A stretch of DNA of 64,000 bases from Nematocida ironsii (taxonomy: Eukaryota; Microsporidia). Below the pieces are notes generated by a model. That model saw only the letters and a program-made list of their open reading frames with translations, was not told where the DNA came from and searched no databases. Shown here in pieces: positions 49,201-57,289 of this stretch (positions are counted from its first letter, which is position 1; each line of letters opens with the position of its first letter). The stretch is taken from NCBI GenBank assembly GCA_001642415.1, contig LTDK01000102.1, forward strand, positions 20,577-84,576, in the 5' to 3' direction. A program made the position numbers and the translations under genes.

Positions 49201-49969
49201 TCTGTATAAGAATCCTTTCTATACACCGTATAATACTCTCTCCTTCTATTTCATTATTTATACATTTCTTAATCCTGTTCCTACACTCAAATAATGAATT
49301 AACCCATTCACAAATTATTTCTTCAGGAATGTTCCCTTCTTTAAACAGAATATTCCCTACTCCCTCTAAATATTTCACATATTCATGTGATTCTTTATCT
49401 ATTACTAATTTATGCAGTACTCTCAGTATACATACATTATTATAATTACTATTTAATAATTCCTTACTTATGCGTACTTGTACACCTTTACACTGTATAA
49501 TAGATACAATAGGATTAGATATAAATGGATTTCTAGATATAAATATGTCTAATATCTCCTGTACTTCTTCTATCTGTATTGTAGCACTTACTAAATATTC
49601 TAATTCGTACTTATCTATTCTGTATATGCGTATAAGCCACTCCAGTATAATCATTATATAATTATATTTTGTATACGGTGTGATAACTGTTAGGATTATT
49701 TTAAGCCGTTTTGAAATATTCTCATTCTCTTTCTGTGTGAGTCTTTCTCTTCTGAATTCTGTACTTTTCTCATTTGTGAACACTTCCAAATATTTCTGTA
49801 TTTGTTCGTATGGTTTACTGTGGTATATTCTGAATAATTCAACTGCTTCTTCTACTCTAGAATAGAATAAAATATCTGGTTCATCTCTTAATTCATTAAT
49901 AAGTATTACTCTACTACGATCTTTTATATTCTTCTCTCTTACTCTGTTTAATTGTTCTGCAATACTCAT
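46280..49969 (-). CDS. UTP10: HEAT-repeat protein UTP10 (HEATR1) of the SSU processome
   Basis: A 1,229-residue all-helical protein. The start MSIAEQLNRVRE matches the UTP10 opening (M-S-x-L-x-x-Q-L). Near residues 90-145 the pattern IILEWLIRIYRI, then YELEYLVSATIQ, parallels the UTP10 block ATEWLVRRFQIH and MLLLSTL. The last residues, KAEQLMKIISTLSGEDPYKFL, follow the HEATR1 ending with its (L/V)-L-G-E-x-x-x-x-(Y/F) motif. Between lie many degenerate HEAT repeats. UTP10 belongs to UtpA with UTP4. It is reduced from 1,769 residues in yeast and 2,144 in human. HEAT proteins of other families cannot be fully excluded, but both ends agree. Confidence 0.75.
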   Translation of the reverse strand: MSIAEQLNRVREKNIKDRSRVILINELRDEPDILFYSRVEEAVELFRIYHSKPYEQIQKYLEVFTNEKSTEFRRERLTQKENENISKRLKIILTVITPYTKYNYIMIILEWLIRIYRIDKYELEYLVSATIQIEEVQEILDIFISRNPFISNPIVSIIQCKGVQVRISKELLNSNYNNVCILRVLHKLVIDKESHEYVKYLEGVGNILFKEGNIPEEIICEWVNSLFECRNRIKKCINNEIEGESIIRCIERILIQIRMNNELIDEIEREIDGFNKNTYKLDCNSINTDVQDISYRFSTLYAHFKRTGDKDKLIKEYSMEFAVQIISEKEEISDWVSILKEIIFKWLKYDEIVELLLEKPYISLVISDDPEYTKLSKKYPIIKILSEIEREREGKDIKKITKKMVSEFYQILPNRQIEKWIFKKVTSYNELKLVIDGLLPVLSTETIENELVKMSDWKSIELFLSEVHHKAFIRSVDRDVLISHFSEYIDIVSKYNGYTPLDIELSDEEREGLLNIAKCKLERSNNTPEEILFIVYVYGDLHAHINTLFEVKSRIESIPESDRKRPIKALLEILSDRRDTVQCTDLFGIIQILDVFDVDTTVSLLLYRTAISLDVRGFSRIICNAVLKKESETVESKMLKCLRRDNVDLVSAVFEKYFNELTPQEILLMIKTEYIDVLVPGLLSIFNGLEQNIKIDIIRAAVEMYRIENTLLFSVLSKSVPLSILLESVIPGDKYSVQLILDTVLARISAVEESISVNETSCKSDNDSEQRRVVSLLLDTLIHARKVCNVGSVLCNWERSILPMREIPGLLSKQLKANGSSQVIRGLINRYLKKNLSSTDLLLALVQDKVLDNSVLQNVLMHNPSSRSKVLLFRALISRQLNRKSLLLVLNILKDKKSSLLRYYVQSRLQYIVKAVLKQKDAHFTLVLKIMCNLVGREKNVMHPYTHSLMGLIKQTRRKEYAKKLTQINLRYIINAVSDDMDIQILEKYVNNKVSELEPEEVKELTTFCINRIDKGSALRILVELFSVIENKQAVWTDLLRKTEGFTPKFIHTLHRMCRLDRKGVCISSLSLIYSRLEDMLINALSTDKSPEIIDIMKRFFMHEKSTLISIQKIMELSMQAISTRKSIPGLISALFYSQSMNNPSEAEGINHTILVDLVKADGPRKNRLFNTLYKIYNKNPDFISRLLGQSAPYFAILLESKNAHTRNKAEQLMKIISTLSGEDPYKFL

Positions 49970-50444
49970 TGTAAAAATTTTATAACAGCTTGTATAAAAA
50001 TACTTTTATATATTACACAGTATATTATAAGTTATATATAGTACACATAGTATAATAAGTAATAGTATATTATATGTATATTATATAATACACATTATAT
50101 AATAAGTTATTACTACTATTCATTACTTATTACACAATACAGTATTATTTATTACACAGTACACAATAAGTTATAATTATTACACATAGTATAATAAATA
50201 ATACTTCTATATTCATTCATTACTTATTACGCTATACCTAGTATATTCTATTACTTAGTGTACATTGTTTAATATATTCTAGTACTAATATATTCATTCA
50301 TTACTTATTACACTATGTTTAATATATTCTATTCATTTATTTTTTTATTACTTATTATGTATTATGTATTATATATTACTTATTATATATTGTTTATTAT
50401 ATTATGTTTATTTATTATATATTGTGTATTATATTTTATTTTTT
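49970..50444. repeat. Divergent intergenic minisatellite array
   Basis: About 470 bases between the divergent genes UTP10 and RPN7. Near UTP10 the units mostly read in the (T/A)ATAATAAGT direction; nearer RPN7 they mostly read ATTACTTATTACAC. The switch, with some mixing, falls at about 50110-50200. Confidence 0.75.
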
Positions 50445-51494
50445 ATGGATTATACATTCAAGAAACCAACACTAGAATCCTATAACATCCTATTTAAAGT
50501 ACAGAATAAGCTAGAAGACCCTTCTGTACTACAAGAATATTTAGAAACCAATTCAATGACAGGTTTACACAGAGAATATATAAATTCAGGCATACTCCCA
50601 CATAAAGACATTCCAATACCACCAGAAATCGATTTTAACACATTTTCAGAAGAAGACCTCTTAAAATTATCGATAAAATACTCATCAGAAGTAGAATACG
50701 AATTATTCAACAGAACCACCAGAAGATTAATGGAGTATAACAAATCCTTATCCGTACGCTTTGATATTTATACAGCCCAGATAAGAATGCTAATATTATT
50801 ACAGTGGCAATCAGAATTAGACAAGAAATTTACAGAAATTGAATCTTTATTAGAATTAGGTGTAGATTGGGCCAGGAAGAACAAATTTAAGGTTTATTTC
50901 GGGTTATACTTAATATTACAGTATAAATTTAAGGAATCTTCAAAATTATTAATTGATGCATTATCTACATTTGAATCTGATGAATTAATTACATTTTCTG
51001 ATCTAGTAAAATTTTCATTATTTTCAGGTTTGATTTCTATTCCCAGAGAGGAAATAAAAAATTTATCAGAATCAGATATAAATAATCACATAATTAAGGT
51101 ACCTGGTGCATTAGATTTATTATTATCATTATATAACTGTAATTATACAGATATATTCAAGCACATATATGTGTTTAGTAAGGAATTACAGTATAATCCG
51201 TATTTATATGATAAATTAGACTATTTTATATACAGGGTTAAGTTACGTGTGTATAAGCAGATATTTAATAGTTATAATAGTATAACTGTATATCAGATAA
51301 GTAAGATATTAAATGTATCAGAAGGGTATATAATAAGGGATATAGAAGTAATGATAATAAAAAAAGATTTATTATGCAAAATAAATCATAATACGATGAT
51401 GGTATATAAAGTAATAAGGGAGGGGCATGATAGTATAATATATACAGCAGAGGATATATTACATACGGTACAGAAGGAGATATCTAATGAGTAA
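50445..51494 (+). CDS. RPN7: 26S proteasome lid subunit RPN7 (PSMD6)
   Basis: A 349-residue protein with a helical N-terminal half and a PCI domain at about 190-320. Diagnostic RPN7 strings are GVDWARKNKFKVYFGLYL, then ALSTFESDELITFSDLVKF, LLSLYNCNYTDIFK, and a winged-helix part ISKILNVSEGYIIRDIEVMI. The signalosome homologue CSN1 is the main alternative, but the VDWxRKNRxKVYxGLY block belongs to RPN7. RPN7 braces the lid against the proteasome base, which contains RPT3. The start is ATG 50445 (MDYTFKKPT); the frame stays open upstream only as a hydrophobic translation of the minisatellite. Confidence 0.88.
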   Translation: MDYTFKKPTLESYNILFKVQNKLEDPSVLQEYLETNSMTGLHREYINSGILPHKDIPIPPEIDFNTFSEEDLLKLSIKYSSEVEYELFNRTTRRLMEYNKSLSVRFDIYTAQIRMLILLQWQSELDKKFTEIESLLELGVDWARKNKFKVYFGLYLILQYKFKESSKLLIDALSTFESDELITFSDLVKFSLFSGLISIPREEIKNLSESDINNHIIKVPGALDLLLSLYNCNYTDIFKHIYVFSKELQYNPYLYDKLDYFIYRVKLRVYKQIFNSYNSITVYQISKILNVSEGYIIRDIEVMIIKKDLLCKINHNTMMVYKVIREGHDSIIYTAEDILHTVQKEISNE

Positions 51495-52259
51495 TATATA
51501 GTATACATAGTATAAGAAGTAATATATATTATGTATAGTATATAAAGTAATATACGTAATATATATAAAGTATGAATAAAACTTATTACATTATAACTTA
51601 TTAATAATACTTATTACACATTGTATAATATATTATAAGACACATTAGTAGTATAACTTATTAATACTTATTACACATAGTGTACTATATTAACATAACT
51701 TATTACACATAGAATAATATATTAACATAACTTATTACACATAGAATAATATATTAACATAACTTATTACTCATTGTGTACTATATTTATAACAGTATAA
51801 AACTTATTACACATAGCATAATATATTAATATAACTTATTACTCATTGTGTACTATATTTATAACAGTATAAAACTTATTACACATTGTGTACTATATTA
51901 ACATAAGTTATTACACATATAATACTTATTAATATTTATTACACATACCATAATATATTTATAACAGTATAAAACTTATTACACATACCATAATATATTT
52001 ATTACTTATTACACATATAATACTTATTACTCATTTATTACTTTTTATTACTTATAACCCATTGTGTACTATGTATTACTTATTAACCAATCATTTATAA
52101 GTATTACTTATTAACCAATTACTCATAAATATTCTATACTCCTATAATTTATTATATATTGTATCATAAGTATTATCATTATATCTTATTATAATTTATT
52201 ATATATTGTATCATAAATATTATTTATAAGTAATTATGTAATAAATATTCTTGCATTTA
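51495..52259. repeat. AT-rich minisatellite array
   Basis: About 765 bases between the convergent genes RPN7 and SFT2. Tandem units of about 30 bases contain ACTTATTACACATAG(A/C), then ATAATATATTAACATA or TATTTATAACAGTATAAA. They are most regular from about 51640 to 52020. No gene. Confidence 0.85.
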
Positions 52260-52790
52260 TTAGAATATAGACAGACTGCTCCCTATCCCACGTATACCGC
52301 TCTTGAACTTCTTTGTGCTGTATGTGTATATAAATAACAAGAATGTAATAATTATAGATATACTAATAGGTAATCTCATAATATATGACCATCTCTTACA
52401 TACCACAGTAAGAATAGTACTAATTATGTACAATCCACTGTATATAACCATATCAGATGATAAGATATTCTTAAAAAAGGTCTTAAACCCACTGAAGAAG
52501 CAGAGAGAAGAAAGAATAAACACAGAAAACATTGCAAAATTCCATCCAAATGATTCTGGTGTTATTGGGAATGAGATAATACTCATTAATGATCTAAAAA
52601 AGAAGAAAAATGAAAGAATTACAGATATAAATATACAACCAATTCTTTGCTTCCATGAGAGGCCCAAATTCTCTAATAAAGAATTCTTCTCTGCAAAGAA
52701 GTCTGCGTATGTAAATGGCAAGATATCCTTGCCCCTCTTGAAATCTTTAGCTAATTTTAGTGTGTCAATTGCTCCTTGCATTGTTTTCAT
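52260..52790 (-). CDS. SFT2: SFT2-family Golgi transport protein
   Basis: A 176-residue protein with a hydrophilic N-terminal 45 residues and four membrane segments (about 50-70, 82-105, 113-130 and 138-160). The LGLSWKQRIGCIFISVILSFFFFF entry (written here in part), the FAMFSVFILSSLCFFSGF second helix, and the layout match SFT2 proteins, which assist vesicle fusion at the Golgi and endosome-to-Golgi transport. The start is ATG 52790 (MKTMQGAID); three further codons upstream would need TTG. The open frame on the opposite strand is a shadow. Confidence 0.78.
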   Translation of the reverse strand: MKTMQGAIDTLKLAKDFKRGKDILPFTYADFFAEKNSLLENLGLSWKQRIGCIFISVILSFFFFFRSLMSIISFPITPESFGWNFAMFSVFILSSLCFFSGFKTFFKNILSSDMVIYSGLYIISTILTVVCKRWSYIMRLPISISIIITFLLFIYTYSTKKFKSGIRGIGSSLSIF

Positions 52791-52854
52791 AAAATACAAT
52801 TTTTTTTTATTTTATGTTTTAAAATATTTACATATAACACAAACAGTAATAAAT

Positions 52855-53364
52855 AATGTTAATATAGACTAATTATAACGTAATAGACCAATATAGACTA
52901 ATTATAACGTAATAATATTATATAGACAATTATATACCAATTATATACGGTAAGTTTGTTAATATAGACTAATTATAGACTAATTATAACGTAATAGACC
53001 AATATAGACTAATATATACATAATAGACTAATTATAACGTAATAGACCAATATAGACTAATATATACATAATAGACCAATTATAACGTAATAGACTAATT
53101 ACAACGTAATATACATAAATATAACGTAAATATATGTAATATACAGAATATATACGTAATAGACTAATTATAACGTAATAATATAATATACACCAATTAT
53201 ATACATAATATACTAATATAGACTAATTATATACGTAATAATATAATATACACCAATTATATACGTAATACACTAATATAGACCAATTATAACGTAGTAG
53301 ACTAATTATATACATATAGACTAATTACACTGTAAGTTTATTATAGACTAATTATAACGTAAAT
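52855..53364. repeat. AT-rich minisatellite with TAGACTAATTATAACGTAAT core
   Basis: About 510 bases between SFT2 and the Sec61-beta-like gene. Units of about 20-30 bases carry TAGACTAATTATAACGTAAT, or ATATAGACTAATATATAC with variants. It is a family of its own: it lacks the TTATTACACA core and its mark is AACGTAA. Confidence 0.85.
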
Positions 53365-53622
53365 TTATTTTTGTATTAAATATCCTATTATTAGTGCAGT
53401 AATTACAGCAATTGTACTAATTATTGTTTGTAATATGAATGATGATCCAAATCTACCAATTATATGTAATAACATTATATTAATTATAAAGCATACTGAT
53501 AATATTAGTACATGGATGGGTTGTAATGTAAGATATGATGGTTTTGTTGTAAGGAATGACTTAATTGCTTCATTTCTTGTGTTTGCTAATGTTTTACTTT
53601 TTATTATTTGTTCCTTCTTCAT
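53365..53622 (-). CDS. Sec61-beta-like protein with a second membrane segment
   Basis: An 85-residue protein: a polar N-terminus, then LTLQPIHVLILSVCFIINIM and LLHIIGRF (32-58), which closely follows the Sec61-beta tail-anchor pattern (P-x-x-V-L-x-(L/M)-S-x-x-F-I, then LHI-x-GK). In other Sec61-beta proteins the chain ends about there. Here it continues with a second hydrophobic segment (about 62-82) and ends YLIQK. The start is ATG 53622 (MKKEQIIKSK); the longer frame upstream is repeat-derived and starts without ATG. Function as translocon subunit is likely from the first segment, but topology would be changed by the second. Confidence 0.55.
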   Translation of the reverse strand: MKKEQIIKSKTLANTRNEAIKSFLTTKPSYLTLQPIHVLILSVCFIINIMLLHIIGRFGSSFILQTIISTIAVITALIIGYLIQK

Positions 53623-54175
53623 ATTACAGAAAAATAAAAATGAATATATAAATAAAATAATATAATACACAATGTATAATAAGTAATATATAATACACAA
53701 TGTATAATAAGTAATATAAGAATAAGTAATAAAATATAATAGATATAGTGTAATAAGTAATAAGTAATAATTTATTGGTTAATGTGTTATAAGTAATAAT
53801 TTATTGGTTAATGTGTAATAAGTAATAAAATATAATAGTTAATGTGTTATAAGTAATAAGTTATTGGTTAATATGTTATAAGTAATAATTTATTGGTTAA
53901 TGTGTTATAAGTAATAAGTTATTGGTTAATGTGTTATAAGTAATAATTTATTGGTTAATGTGTAATAAATAATAAGTTATTGGTTAATGTGTTATAAGTA
54001 ATGGTTATTTATTATGTATTGTGTACTAAGTTATGAATATAGTGTAATAATTTATTGGTTATTGTATAATAAGTAATAAGTTATTGGTTAATGTGTTATA
54101 AGTAATAATTTATTGGTTACTTATTATGTATTGTGTAATAAGTCATATACTATTTATTATGTATTATGTACTAAG
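53623..54175. repeat. Minisatellite array with 29-base units
   Basis: The centre (about 53764-54005) is a regular tandem of about eight units near 29 bases, each reading TAATAATTTATTGGTTAATG then TGTTATAAG with small changes. The flanks are TACACAATGTATAATAAGTA-type units. Repeats follow each other without unique spacers. It lies 5' of the Sec61-beta-like gene and 3' of the SGF11-like gene. Confidence 0.88.
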
Positions 54176-54394
54176 TTATGCTTTCATCTTTTCTTTTTTA
54201 GTTGGTATTTGCTGTTTATTACACCTTTCTAAGTGTTTAGTGAATACAACACTGTTTACTTGTGTATTGCATAACTTACACAGTATTTTAATCATTCCCT
54301 GCTTTCTCTTCTTTATCTTTCCAGATGGTTTTAGTTCACTTGCTAATTCTTCTGTTAATATTTTGTATGCAAGTTCTTTAATGAGTTCTTTCAT
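54176..54394 (-). CDS. SGF11-like zinc-finger protein
   Basis: A 72-residue protein: a short amphipathic helix (1-20, MKELIKELAYKILTEELASE), a basic linker, and a single C-x2-C-x11-H-x3-C finger (C39, C42, H54, C58) reading LCKLCNTQVNSVVFTKHLERC. Spacing and the F-x-x-HLE-x-C end match the SGF11/ATXN7L3 finger of the SAGA deubiquitinating module, which binds the nucleosome acidic patch and activates Ubp8. The helix before the finger is also SGF11-like. A Ubp8 homologue is not in this window; the USP gene here is of the USP7 class. Sgf73-type fingers are an alternative. Confidence 0.55.
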   Translation of the reverse strand: MKELIKELAYKILTEELASELKPSGKIKKRKQGMIKILCKLCNTQVNSVVFTKHLERCNKQQIPTKKEKMKA

Positions 54395-54776
54395 ACGTAA
54401 ATATTTTATAATATTATATAACTTATTACACTATGTATACTATATTATATAACTTATTACACTATGCCTTATAATTATACATTACTTATTACACATAATA
54501 TACTATATATTATTACTTGTTATTATTTATTACACTATGTCTTATAATTATTCTTTTACTTATTACACCACATTCTTTGATTACACTATTACTTATTACA
54601 CACTGTATACTATATATTATAACTTATTACACACTGTGTCTTATTTATTTTACTTATTACACTGTGTCTTATTTATTTTATTTATTACACATATACTATT
54701 ATATTATTACTTATTACACTATGTCTTATTTATTTTATTTATTATACAATGTATTATAATTTTTTCTTTTTCTTAT
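54395..54776. repeat. TTATTACACA minisatellite between divergent genes
   Basis: About 380 bases of ACTTATTACACTATG(T/C)CTTATA- and CACTGTGTCTTATTTATTT-type units, all in the orientation pointing to the gene at 54777. The open frame running through it into that gene is a translation of the repeat. Confidence 0.8.
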
Positions 54777-55994
54777 ATGAAGGTTAAAGTGCTCGGAAAT
54801 ATCCCAAATGGCTTAAAACAAGCACTAACACAGGATTTAAGCAAATCCAGCAGTAAATCTGAGTTATTAGAGCACCTTAACAAGAATATTTCTATTACAC
54901 CAGGACTTAAGGTACAATGTGTAAAATATAATGAACTATTTAGTAAATTATTTAATACACAATGTGTAATAAGAATTGATCAATTAAAAAGTAACCATAA
55001 TTTAAATATTTCCTTAAAAGGAAATAAAAATATTATAAAATATACTGGATCTGTGTATAATATATTATATAATCAGATGGGGTATAATAAGCTATGTGTA
55101 GAAAGTAATTTATTATTTTTAAAGGGTTCTTTATTTTTTTATAAATTAAATAACGGTAATTCCTTTTATGGTAATCAAAATTTATTTAAAATATTTTCAG
55201 TAATTAATAATAATTTACAACGGTTTTTTATGTATAAATATTTATTAACAAGTATATCCATTAGTAAAGAGAAGGTTTCTTTATCAGCAGAGTATATTCT
55301 TAACAGGATAAGCAAGGTTTCTGTTGAATTAGTCAGGGATAAGGCGTGTACATTAAATACTGTTGATTTAGTGGTAAATCCTGTGGATAATTTATACAGT
55401 CGTATTTTGGGTTCAATCGGGTTATATCGTGAGAGTAATAATGATACTGGTGTAAAATCAGGTATTAATGCAAATTTTTATGGTAAGGGGATATTTCCTA
55501 TTTGGGATTTAAAATATTTTATAAAGAAAGAAAAAATAACTGAAAATTATTACCATATTTGGAAATATAAATTATTTTCATTATTAAATTTAAAAAATGA
55601 AAAATCACCAAAAAATAACGGTTTTTTACAAAATTTATTAAAAAATAATTTAAGCTTCAATTTTCAATGTGAAGCAGATACACAACTAAAATATAATACA
55701 CAATTACTCAAAAGTTCTAGTAAAAATAAATTATTAGGCATACTTAACTGTTCCATTAATAAATACAGTATATTTATAGGGGGACTATTAAACAATACGT
55801 ATAATTACATAAATACATCAGGACATACCCATAAAAATGAATATTCTCCCATATTTGGCTTATCTTATACACCAAAAAAAAATTTATTTATAGAAAATAC
55901 GTCAATTTATTGGACATTGTGTAATAAAAAAGAAAATCTAAATATTCTTAAAAAAATTTGCACATTTGAAATAAATATAACGAAAGAATTTTAA
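54777..55994 (+). CDS. Candidate mitosomal outer-membrane beta-barrel protein (Sam50-like)
   Basis: A 405-residue Asn/Lys/Ser/Leu-rich protein. No membrane helix is apparent after the chosen ATG (MKVKVLGNIPNGLKQ). The first about 100 residues alternate helices and strands in a POTRA-like way. The rest is a run of alternating strands with turns at N and G, including LVRDKACTLNTVDLVVNPVD, LGSIGLYRE and GLSYTPKKNLFIENTS; it ends on a strand, as outer-membrane barrels do. Sam50 is among the few beta-barrel proteins kept by mitosomes. No motif proves this, and a species-specific protein is possible. The segment coding GSIGLYR contains a TAACCC-type pair on the minus strand. Confidence 0.35.
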   Translation: MKVKVLGNIPNGLKQALTQDLSKSSSKSELLEHLNKNISITPGLKVQCVKYNELFSKLFNTQCVIRIDQLKSNHNLNISLKGNKNIIKYTGSVYNILYNQMGYNKLCVESNLLFLKGSLFFYKLNNGNSFYGNQNLFKIFSVINNNLQRFFMYKYLLTSISISKEKVSLSAEYILNRISKVSVELVRDKACTLNTVDLVVNPVDNLYSRILGSIGLYRESNNDTGVKSGINANFYGKGIFPIWDLKYFIKKEKITENYYHIWKYKLFSLLNLKNEKSPKNNGFLQNLLKNNLSFNFQCEADTQLKYNTQLLKSSSKNKLLGILNCSINKYSIFIGGLLNNTYNYINTSGHTHKNEYSPIFGLSYTPKKNLFIENTSIYWTLCNKKENLNILKKICTFEINITKEF

Positions 55995-56643
55995 TAAAAC
56001 ATATGATACATAGGGTAATAAATAAAACATATGATACATAGGGTGATAAGTAATAATTATAAGGCATAGTGTGATAAGTAATAGTATATGTGTAATAAAT
56101 GATGAATAAGTTAATAAAAGTAATAATATATGATACATAGTGTAATAAGTTATAGTATATGTGTAATAAATAAAACATATGATGCATAGGGTGATAAGTA
56201 ATAGTATATGTGTAATAAATAAAACATATGATGCATAGGGTGATAAATAATAATTATAAGGCATAGGGTAATAAGTTATAGTATATGTGTAATAATTAAT
56301 ATATAGTACATTATGTGTAATAAGTTATAGTTAGTATAAAACATATGATACATAGGGTGATAAGTACTATTAATTATACTATATGTAATAAATAATAAAT
56401 TAATAATGACTAGAATATATTACACATATAACATTACTTATTACACATAATGTACTATATATTACTTATTACACATACCATAATATATTCTATTACTTAT
56501 TTTATATATTGTTATATGCTAAGACTAGCATTTGTAGCACGATATGAGTTATCAGAATGTTTACATAAACAAGACAGCATAAATTAAATCAGAAATTGTT
56601 GTTAACACAATAAGTCAACGTAAATTAAATTAATTATACGGTC
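55995..56643. repeat. Minisatellite array with CATATGATACATAGGGT units, then unordered DNA
   Basis: From about 55995 to 56350 units contain AATAAAACATATGATACATA and GGGTGATAAGTAATA or ATAGTATATGTGTAATAA. From 56400 to 56510 TTACTTATTACACATA units return in the opposite orientation. Bases 56520-56643 are less AT-rich and non-repetitive, with no gene seen. Confidence 0.75.
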
Positions 56644-56975
56644 TGTTGGTTCTCTATATACACATGAACACCATACACGCCTTATCAGTGATATTGTATC
56701 TTTATAAGCAATGGAACAATTAGTATGATGGTGTAATATATGACTATGCATCATTTATGATATGAATGCGCTTGTAGCGATTATAAATGATGAAGGCATA
56801 AACTATATAAGAGTTTCCGAATTTTAATAAAGGAGAGTTTATTTATGACCAATAAGAATTCACACTTACAAGGAATAGGGAAAAACCAGCTCGGTCTATA
56901 AATACGTATACACATTCAATAATGGTGTAAGTTTAAGAATGCCTTTTCTTAATTTAGGTAATCAACTCATATAAT
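56644..56975 (+). mobile_element. Degenerate solo LTR-like remnant of a Ty3/gypsy element
   Basis: It begins TGTTGGTTCTCT like the LTR at 59616 and follows it with scattered changes through the GTATCTTTATAAGCAATGGA block, an inverted repeat, the TATATAAGAG box, and a leader with ATGACCAATAAGAATTCACA. Similarity to the intact element stops after AAAAACCAGCT. The following CGGTCTATAAATACG to GGTAATCAACTCA stretch is absent from the intact element but recurs at 59424-59505. Confidence 0.8.
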
Positions 56976-57289
56976 GAATTTATGGTTTATTTAAATAAAA
57001 TTTTTATTTATATTAACTGATTTCTAATAAAAAAAATTATTTATATTATCCGTGTCGTATCCGACATTTCAGGATAAATTAAATTTTATTTTTTATACCG
57101 AGTCGGAATTAGAATATATGTCAGGATACAAAACAATAAATAAACAATCAACAAATATCAATAACAAGCTTTGCCGTTCCAGGAACTTAGTGGAGTATTA
57201 CGTAGAGACTTCACAGTTACCACCTACGGGACACGACAATCCGGTTTTTTAGAAATATTTAAATAAAATTTTTTTAAATCATTTAAAAA
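56976..57289. other. Segment flanked by a direct repeat, possible small insertion
   Basis: TATTTAAATAAAATTTTT occurs at about 56988-57005 and again at 57256-57273. The roughly 250 bases between are less AT-rich than the surroundings and contain a plus-strand open frame without ATG, coding a protein-like CRSRNLVEYYVETSQL and ending at a TAG at 57250. It could be a remnant of an insertion or of a gene. Confidence 0.4.

Noticed and set aside
50364..50444. Hydrophobic N-terminal extension of RPN7
   Set aside because: It is a Tyr/Leu/Ile translation of the minisatellite; RPN7 homology needs only the ATG at 50445. The same holds for 54537-54776 before the Sam50-like gene and for the extension of the Sec61-beta-like frame beyond 53622.
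52303..52872. A 189-residue plus-strand frame over SFT2
   Set aside because: The minus strand codes a recognisable four-helix SFT2 protein; the plus-strand frame is its complement.
53764..54005. CRISPR-like array
   Set aside because: The 29-base units follow each other directly, without unique spacers, in a eukaryotic genome without cas genes. It is a minisatellite.
57052..57252. A separate 66-residue gene before the polytopic protein
   Set aside because: The frame opens with GTG and has no ATG near its start. I kept it only as a possible remnant within the segment flanked by direct repeats.
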